This document shows, piece by piece, positions 6,131-10,891 of a stretch of 10,891 nt of DNA. Numbering within the stretch: the stretch's first letter is position 1; each line of letters begins with the position of its first letter. The position numbers were made by a program, and so were the translations under genes. The notes under the pieces are model-generated. The model searched no databases. It worked only from the letters and a program-made list of their open reading frames with translations, and was not told the DNA's origin. The DNA is from Bacteriovoracaceae bacterium UBA7317 (GTDB lineage Bacteria > Bdellovibrionota > Bacteriovoracia > Bacteriovoracales > Bacteriovoracaceae), in contig DKQD01000163.1 of the NCBI GenBank assembly GCA_002474345.1, positions 8,731-19,621 of the forward strand, written 5' to 3'.

Positions 6131-7261
6131 ATGAAAAATGAATTGAGAAAAGAACTGCCCTCTAAGCTTAAAAGAATCGTTATTAAGCTTGGCTCACTTT
6201 CTATAACAACACCTAAAGGGGATATAGACCAAAAAAAAATTGAAAGCTTAATGCTTGAAGTATCACGTTTAAGAAAAAAAAATATTGAAGTTATTCTAGT
6301 AAGCTCTGGGGCAATAAACTCTGGGAAGAAATATATAAAGGCCCCTACAAAAAAAACAAGTGAAAGAATTGAGTACTTTCAGGCCTGCTCAAGCGTTGGC
6401 CAGCCACTGCTTATGCATGCTTACCACAAGGCCTTAGAGAATCAAAATCTCTCATCTGCGCAGGTTCTCCTCACACATGATGACCTTAAAAATAAAACGC
6501 GCTATTTTAATATAAAGAATAACCTACAAACCCTCCTGGCCAATGGTATCATCCCAATTCTAAATGAGAATGATAGCGTCAGCTTCGAAGAAATTACAGT
6601 TGGGGATAATGACCAACTTGCTTCGATGGTCTCTGTGCTTATGGAAGCTGACCTACTTTTATTGTTAACTGAGACTGATGGGGTCTATGACAAAGATCCT
6701 AAAGATGAGACCGCTTGCCAAATTTCTCAAATACCTTTTGAAGACAATTTTAAACATATTAAAACCCTTTCAAAAAGTGAAGCCGGTCGAGGAGGAATGA
6801 GGACGAAGCTCGAAGCTGTCAGAAAGTGCACCCCACTAGGCATTCATGTTATCATATCTTCTTTCAAACCTCTTCTTCCAATTTCCCACGCCGTTACTCA
6901 TGAAGGTGGCACTTATTTTTTCCCTAAGAAACTAGATAAAGCATCAAAAAATAATTCAAAAAGAATAATGGCAACCGCAAAAAGTGGTGTCTCAATTAAG
7001 GTTGATGAAGGGGCATACCGCTCACTTTTAAGAAATGGTTCTCTTCTCCCTATTGGGATAAAAAAAATCAAAGGGCCATTTAAGAGGGGTGACTCTGTTG
7101 CTATTCAATTTAAAAACAAAACCTTTGCTTATGGACTTTGTGATTATGACTCCAAAGATATATTAAAAATTATGGGTAAGAAAAGTTTTGAAATTGAAGA
7201 AATCTTAGGCTTTCTTATCTCTGATGTGGTCATTCATAGGGATAATATGATTTTAAAATAA
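6131..7261 (+). CDS. proB: Glutamate 5-kinase
   Basis: It phosphorylates glutamate with ATP to gamma-glutamyl phosphate, the first committed step of proline synthesis in the cytoplasm, and hands the unstable product to ProA. The protein has 376 residues, close to the usual full length with a C-terminal PUA domain. Amino-acid kinase motifs are present in order: IKLGS near residue 20, VSSGAINSG (57-65), ILNENDSVS (about 144-151), VGDNDQLAS (157-165), LLTETDGVYDKDP (about 178-190) and GRGGMRTKLEA (219-229). The PUA domain covers about 276-368. The motifs agree with E. coli-type ProB, where proline gives feedback inhibition, but inhibition here is not shown by sequence. It sits two bases after the membrane-protein stop and 41 bases before proA, in a likely three-gene operon. 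Confidence 0.95.
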   Translation: MKNELRKELPSKLKRIVIKLGSLSITTPKGDIDQKKIESLMLEVSRLRKKNIEVILVSSGAINSGKKYIKAPTKKTSERIEYFQACSSVGQPLLMHAYHKALENQNLSSAQVLLTHDDLKNKTRYFNIKNNLQTLLANGIIPILNENDSVSFEEITVGDNDQLASMVSVLMEADLLLLLTETDGVYDKDPKDETACQISQIPFEDNFKHIKTLSKSEAGRGGMRTKLEAVRKCTPLGIHVIISSFKPLLPISHAVTHEGGTYFFPKKLDKASKNNSKRIMATAKSGVSIKVDEGAYRSLLRNGSLLPIGIKKIKGPFKRGDSVAIQFKNKTFAYGLCDYDSKDILKIMGKKSFEIEEILGFLISDVVIHRDNMILK

Positions 7262-7302
7262 ACTAAAAAAACCTTTCAAAATATTTAAAGGGACTTTATT
7301 TT

Positions 7303-8538
7303 ATGGATGTTAAAAGCCTCGCAATTACGACTGAACTGGCCCAAAAGGATCTCTCATTAATAAGTGAAGAGTTTAGATGTAAGGCCCTTCAAAAGGTCTC
7401 CGAAAAACTTATAGAGAATAAAGAAAAAATTATTGAAGAAAACCAAAAAGATATCAATAAGGGAAAAACTGAAGGTTATCCAGAAGCCTTTATTGATCGG
7501 CTTACTTTAAATGAGGCAAGAATTAAAAGTATGGCCGAAGCCGTCTTATCTATTGCTGAAAGTCCTAGAGTACTAGGAGAGGTTGTCAGTGAATTTAAAA
7601 GAGATGATGGACTAGTGATTCAAAGAGAGAGAATCCCTATTGGTGTCATTGCCATGATCTTTGAATCAAGACCAAATGTCGTTATTGATTGCGGGGCCCT
7701 TGCTTTCAAGTCAGGAAATGCCATTATCCTCAAGGGAGGAAAAGAGGCCAACCATTCAAATAGAATTCTGACACATTTATTTCAAGAGGCAATTAAGGAT
7801 TATGTTAATCCAGACATTATTCAGCTTATTGACTCAAGAGAGGACCTACAAGAAATCCTTTCCCTTAAAGAAAATATTGATGTCGTTATACCGAGAGGAG
7901 GAGAGGGCCTTATTCAATATGTTTACGAAAACTCGAAAATCCCAGTGATTGCTCACTTTAAAGGTCTTTGCCATATTTATGTGCATAAGGATGCAGATTT
8001 GGAAAAGGCCATCGATATTTGTATGAATGCTAAAACGCAAAGACCTGGTGTATGTAATGCAATGGAAACCCTTTTAGTACACGAAGATATTGCTGAAGAT
8101 TTTTTACCAAGAATCCTTGCAAAACTTGATTCTGAAGGTGTTGAAATTAGAGGGTGCTCACTCACAAAGGGTTTATTCTCTAAGTCCATTAGCGCCAACT
8201 TAGGAGACTATTACACAGAATACTTAGACAAAGTCCTTTCGGTGAAAGTCCTCCCAAACCTCGAAAAAGCTATTTCACATATTCAGGAACACGGGACTAA
8301 TCATACTGAAGCAATTTTAGCAAAAGACCCAAAGGCCATAGATACTTTTAAAAAACGAGTGGATGCAAGTTGCATTGTAGTTAATGCTTCAACTCGATTT
8401 AACGATGGAGGGGAACTTGGACTTGGAGCAGAATTAGGAATTGCTACGACAAAGCTTCATTCCTACGGCCCCATGGGGGCCCGAGAAATAACAACGACCC
8501 GATTTGTTGTTAAAGGTGAAGGGCATATTAGGATATAG
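7303..8538 (+). CDS. proA: Gamma-glutamyl phosphate reductase
   Basis: It reduces gamma-glutamyl phosphate with NADPH to glutamate semialdehyde, which cyclises to pyrroline-5-carboxylate, the substrate of ProC (not in this window). The protein has 411 residues, a normal full length for this aldehyde-dehydrogenase relative. Visible motifs include IPIGVIAMIFESRPNVVID (about 111-129), KSGNAIILKGGKEA, VIPRGGEGLI (195-204), the catalytic Cys251 in KTQRPGVCNAMETLL, and ASTRFNDGGELGLGAELGIA near the C-terminus with the SYGPMGAREITTTRFVVKG end. The start has AAAGGGA (7287-7293), 9 bases ahead. It follows proB by 41 bases, with no hairpin between, and ends 14 bases before the stop of the convergent GNAT gene. 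I see no terminator in that gap. Confidence 0.96.
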   Translation: MDVKSLAITTELAQKDLSLISEEFRCKALQKVSEKLIENKEKIIEENQKDINKGKTEGYPEAFIDRLTLNEARIKSMAEAVLSIAESPRVLGEVVSEFKRDDGLVIQRERIPIGVIAMIFESRPNVVIDCGALAFKSGNAIILKGGKEANHSNRILTHLFQEAIKDYVNPDIIQLIDSREDLQEILSLKENIDVVIPRGGEGLIQYVYENSKIPVIAHFKGLCHIYVHKDADLEKAIDICMNAKTQRPGVCNAMETLLVHEDIAEDFLPRILAKLDSEGVEIRGCSLTKGLFSKSISANLGDYYTEYLDKVLSVKVLPNLEKAISHIQEHGTNHTEAILAKDPKAIDTFKKRVDASCIVVNASTRFNDGGELGLGAELGIATTKLHSYGPMGAREITTTRFVVKGEGHIRI

Positions 8539-8552
8539 TTTTAAGTTTGATT

Positions 8553-9008
8553 TTAGGCCATCCATTCAAAAAGACTATAATGCTCATCGCTCATGCCTAA
8601 AGACTTATAAACTTTTTGCGCACTAAGATTTCTCTTATCAACATAGAGCCTGATCCCAAGGTAACTTGGATTTTGACGAACTCTTTCCTGTAACATATTG
8701 TAAAACTTTTTAAAAACTCCCCGTCCACGAAACTCTTTTTTTACAAAAGCAGAGTGAACCCACAACACTGTTCCTTGCCGCCAGTCGCTCCATTCATAAA
8801 GAGTAAGAAGACATCCTATCGCTTGCCCTTCATATAAGGAAACCCAATATTCTCCTTCCTTCGGATTGTCAAAAATATGCTGGACACCTTTTTTAGTTTT
8901 TTCAAAATTCAGCTCCATATTCTCTGTTTCTAGTGCCATTTCAACTTGGAACTCAGCAATTATTTGGGCATGTTTATCTCTCTTTGCATTTTCTATTACA
9001 CAATTCAT
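8553..9008 (-). CDS. GNAT-family N-acetyltransferase
   Basis: A 151-residue single-domain GNAT enzyme that would transfer an acetyl group from acetyl-CoA to an unknown small molecule or protein amine in the cytoplasm. The acetyl-CoA pyrophosphate loop is RGRGVFKKFY (94-103), preceded by the strand LWVHSAFVKKEF. The C-terminal half has LYVDKRNLSAQKVYKSLGM (121-139), the usual V-x-x-x-N-x-x-A-x-x-x-Y-x-x-x-G-[MF] element. LYEWSDWRQGT (70-80) is a distinctive stretch shared by one GNAT subgroup whose substrate I do not know. The start ATG has a moderate GGG about 8 bases ahead. It is downstream of the DUF2000 gene by 98 bases on the same strand, so it may be the last gene of that unit or have its own promoter. 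Confidence 0.85.
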   Translation of the reverse strand: MNCVIENAKRDKHAQIIAEFQVEMALETENMELNFEKTKKGVQHIFDNPKEGEYWVSLYEGQAIGCLLTLYEWSDWRQGTVLWVHSAFVKKEFRGRGVFKKFYNMLQERVRQNPSYLGIRLYVDKRNLSAQKVYKSLGMSDEHYSLFEWMA

Positions 9009-9106
9009 TTTACTAACCCGTTACCTTTCTCCATATCCTTACTTTTTTAAATTAGAAAGAAGCAGCCAATAAAAAACTTTCCTAATCACTACCTAAATCT
9101 TTTAAA

Positions 9107-9520
9107 TTAATAAAGCTTCAAATTCTTGGTTAAATCATTAATTTCACCTGAATCACCAAAAAGAGAAAGGGCAATATACTTAAAAGCAGAAAACCTTGTC
9201 TTCGATGCTCTTTCAACAAGCTCTTCATATTTCATTGACTCTTGTGAAACATTTGTTAAATCAATACATTTAGTATTTTCTAGCTCCAAAGCATTGTGAC
9301 GGATTTGAATAAGCTCTTCTTCTCTGGCCTTTAATATGGCCACAGGAAAAGAAAGAAGACCCATATGGAAAACACCATCAGCATCCTCGAAGTTTTCTCC
9401 AATAAGACTTGGGTATTGGCCTCCTAGACTTGAACCAAGAAGGGCCGTGCAATTGAGCGCCAGTCCTTTTGATAATTTTTCTGATAATATAAAGACGCAT
9501 TTTTCAGGTTTTTTTGGCAT
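9107..9520 (-). CDS. DUF2000-type protein (Pth2-like fold)
   Basis: A 137-residue cytoplasmic protein that matches the DUF2000 pattern: KCVFILSEKLSKGLALNCTA at the N-terminus, then LGSSLGG, LIGENFEDADGVFHMGLLSF and a strand PVAILKA. DUF2000 proteins are related in fold to peptidyl-tRNA hydrolase Pth2, but no function is established, and hydrolase activity should not be assumed. The start ATG lies inside the end of the preceding minus-strand gene (overlap 9504-9520, 17 bases), with AAGAGA about 8 bases ahead, so its translation is probably coupled to that gene. The C-terminal part (SQESMKYEELVERASKTRF) is helical. Confidence 0.8.
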   Translation of the reverse strand: MPKKPEKCVFILSEKLSKGLALNCTALLGSSLGGQYPSLIGENFEDADGVFHMGLLSFPVAILKAREEELIQIRHNALELENTKCIDLTNVSQESMKYEELVERASKTRFSAFKYIALSLFGDSGEINDLTKNLKLY

Positions 9521-10670
9521 TGGAGTTTCTCTTCTTGTAAGGGTTCATTTTCTTTTCAATTACTTCAAAAAAATCTTCTAATGATTTTCCCTCATCATTA
9601 ATGAATTGGCTAATAGCCTCCCTAAAAATTTGATTTTCAATATAATGGGCACTCCAAATCCTCTCAGGCAGAAATCCTCTTTTTATTTTATGTTCCCCCT
9701 GGGCACCTGCTTCAAATCGGTCAAGTCCTTTTGAAAAAACGAAGTCAAGACCTTGGTAATAGCACATCTCAAAGTGGAGGAATTTAGTTTTTTCCAACGC
9801 TCCCCAATACCTTCCGTAGAGTGTTTCGTTATCATAGAGAAATAAAGAGCCTGCGATTAATGACTCTCCTCTAAAAGCGAGTACTAAAAGAGTTTTATCT
9901 GATAAATTTTTGAAAATTTCTTTGAAAAATTTTTCGTTTAGATAGGCTTGAGCCCACTTCTTTTTTATCGTTGATAAGTAACATTGATACCATAACTCTG
10001 CGTGACTTTCTTCGAGGCTTTCACAAGTAAATTGTTTAATAACCAGACCCGACTGTTTCGCTATATAATTCCTCTCCTTCTGAATTTGCTTTCTTTTTGA
10101 CTTTTCAAGTCCATTTAAAAAATCGGTAAAACTTTTATAACCCTTATTTTTAAAATGGTATTGATGAGTCTTTCTATGAAGAAAAACGTCTTTTGAAAAA
10201 TATTCTTTCTCATGAGGATGAATATACAAAACATGAATAGAACTTGTTCCTATTTTTTTGGCCACATCAAAAACAGCCTTTTGTAATATTTTAGAAAACT
10301 TCGCTTTAGAATCTAAATAATCAGGGTGGATTAAAAGCTTAGAATCTGAAATTGGAGTAAAGGGCGTTTGTGAACAAAATTTAGGATAGTATGGGAGGCC
10401 TGACTTTTGAAAAGCATCGGCCCATGCCCAATCAAAAATATATTCTCCATAACTGTGACCTTTCAAAAAAAGATAGTAGCATGCCCTCAGACTTTCCTCT
10501 TCCCAGAGTGTGAAGTAAAAAGGTATTTGCCCCCTTTCTTTTCCAATACAATCGGTGTTTTCCAAGGCGCCTAAAAACTCATAGCTTATAAAAGGTGATG
10601 CGTTCATTGTTAAAAGGTCCCAATCTTCTTTCTTCAATTGAAAAAGTGACTGAAATATTTTGATTTCCAA
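9504..10670 (-). CDS. COG3146 (DUF482) acyltransferase-like protein, GNAT/FemAB-type fold
   Basis: A 388-residue protein of the COG3146 group, often labelled as peptidoglycan biosynthesis or GNAT-like. Members have the doubled acyltransferase fold of FemAB proteins, but their substrate is not established. Family signatures seen here are GEYIFDWAWADAF (75-87), YYPKFCSQTPFTP (94-106), FLNGLEKSKRKQIQKERNYI (184-203), and near the C-terminus FEAGAQGEHKIKRGFLP (319-335). There is no signal peptide or membrane helix, so it should be cytoplasmic. The start is TTG 10670: AAGGA (10679-10683) is 8 bases ahead, and the sequence MEIKIFQSLFQL fits the family start. It is the first gene of a minus-strand unit and overlaps the DUF2000 gene by 17 bases. 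Confidence 0.87.
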   Translation of the reverse strand: MEIKIFQSLFQLKKEDWDLLTMNASPFISYEFLGALENTDCIGKERGQIPFYFTLWEEESLRACYYLFLKGHSYGEYIFDWAWADAFQKSGLPYYPKFCSQTPFTPISDSKLLIHPDYLDSKAKFSKILQKAVFDVAKKIGTSSIHVLYIHPHEKEYFSKDVFLHRKTHQYHFKNKGYKSFTDFLNGLEKSKRKQIQKERNYIAKQSGLVIKQFTCESLEESHAELWYQCYLSTIKKKWAQAYLNEKFFKEIFKNLSDKTLLVLAFRGESLIAGSLFLYDNETLYGRYWGALEKTKFLHFEMCYYQGLDFVFSKGLDRFEAGAQGEHKIKRGFLPERIWSAHYIENQIFREAISQFINDEGKSLEDFFEVIEKKMNPYKKRNSNAKKT

Positions 10671-10678
10671 AGTTAATT

Positions 10679-10683
10679 TCCTT
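10679..10683 (-). promoter_or_regulatory. Ribosome binding site supporting a TTG start at 10670
   Basis: On the minus strand AAGGA is followed by 8 bases and then TTG. This supports an unusual TTG start rather than a later ATG such as the one encoding Met22. Confidence 0.6.
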
Positions 10684-10699
10684 ATTAAGTACGGTATTT

Positions 10700-10729
10700 A
10701 CTATCCTTAACTAAAAACTTGATAGTCAA
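10700..10729 (-). promoter_or_regulatory. Possible sigma70-type promoter for the minus-strand cluster
   Basis: On the minus strand TTGACT (10724-10729, 5 of 6 consensus) and GATAGT (10700-10705, 4 of 6) are 18 bases apart. A start near 10693 would give a leader of about 23 bases carrying the SD at 10679-10683. Confidence 0.4.
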
Positions 10730-10891
10730 CATTAAAACTCAAAAACCTCAACTTAATTAATTAAAATTAATTCTTCACGAGTTGAACACTTTAATCAACT
10801 TTACTAAACAATCTCCCTGTGAAGCACATATTATATTGGCCTATTATTAAATTATAAAAACTCAATAGCCGACCATTTAACTCGCACATAC

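Larger units (their letters stand above)
10671..10891. other. AT-rich intergenic region at the right end
   Basis: No gene is supported in these 221 bases. They contain the candidate minus-strand promoter, an AT-only stretch TTAATTAATTAAAATTAATT (10754-10773), and three copies of a hexamer in alternating orientation: TCAACT 10748-10753, AGTTGA 10780-10785, TCAACT 10795-10800. The last two make a 6-bp inverted repeat with a 9-base loop. This looks like a regulatory region shared with a gene beyond the window edge. Confidence 0.45.

Noticed and set aside
9336..9581. An 81-residue plus-strand open frame
   Set aside because: It is antisense to the DUF2000 and COG3146 genes and has no convincing features of its own.
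1..10891. CRISPR arrays, insertion sequences, prophage genes, tRNA or rRNA
   Set aside because: No regularly spaced direct repeats, transposase or integrase motifs, cloverleaf or rRNA-like stretches were seen on either strand.

Overview
The window is AT-rich (low G+C by eye), densely coded and plainly bacterial, with short gaps and Shine-Dalgarno (SD) sites of the AAGGA/GAGG type. The gene mix is a HAMP-PAS-Hpt sensor kinase, secreted proteins of unknown family, RluA, ProB/ProA, DUF2000 and a COG3146-type protein. Together with the AAA/TTT-rich lysine- and phenylalanine-heavy coding, this suggests a low-GC Gram-negative such as a Bacteriovorax-like member of the Bdellovibrionota. That placement is inference from style, not from a marker gene. 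I see no rRNA, tRNA, CRISPR array, insertion sequence or phage gene.

Layout. (1) Positions 82-2318 (+) encode one membrane sensor kinase of CheA-like design that is split by a frame change inside a T6 tract. The first frame gives two membrane helices, a periplasmic sensor and HAMP; the second gives PAS, an Hpt-like phosphotransfer helix bundle and a CheA-type ATPase. The frame change sits on a T TTT TTA heptamer in the exact register for -1 slippage, so it may be a recoding site, a phase-variable tract, a real mutation or a base-calling error. (2) Positions 2567-4018 (+) encode a secreted protein of unknown family whose C-terminal part has a His/Cys pair resembling clan CD (caspase/gingipain-like) peptidases. 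(3) Positions 4140-4430 (+) encode a small, secreted, very basic four-cysteine protein, preceded by a GC-rich hairpin. Its stop codon overlaps that of (4), an RluA-family pseudouridine synthase on the minus strand (4427-5323). (5) Positions 5628-8538 (+) form a tight cluster: a small two-helix membrane protein, proB and proA. (6) Positions 8553-10670 (-) hold a COG3146-type acyltransferase-like gene, a DUF2000 gene overlapping it by 17 bases, and a GNAT acetyltransferase. (7) The last 220 bases hold no gene that I can see, but include a plausible promoter for the minus-strand cluster and repeated AGTTGA/TCAACT words.

How the genes relate. proB and proA supply the first two steps of proline synthesis from glutamate; proC is not here. 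The membrane protein two bases ahead of proB is likely co-transcribed, but its role is unknown. The acyltransferase-like gene and the DUF2000 gene are probably translationally coupled. The remaining genes appear to be independent units. The most notable items are the kinase frame change, the secreted His/Cys protein and the tiny cationic secreted protein beside it.
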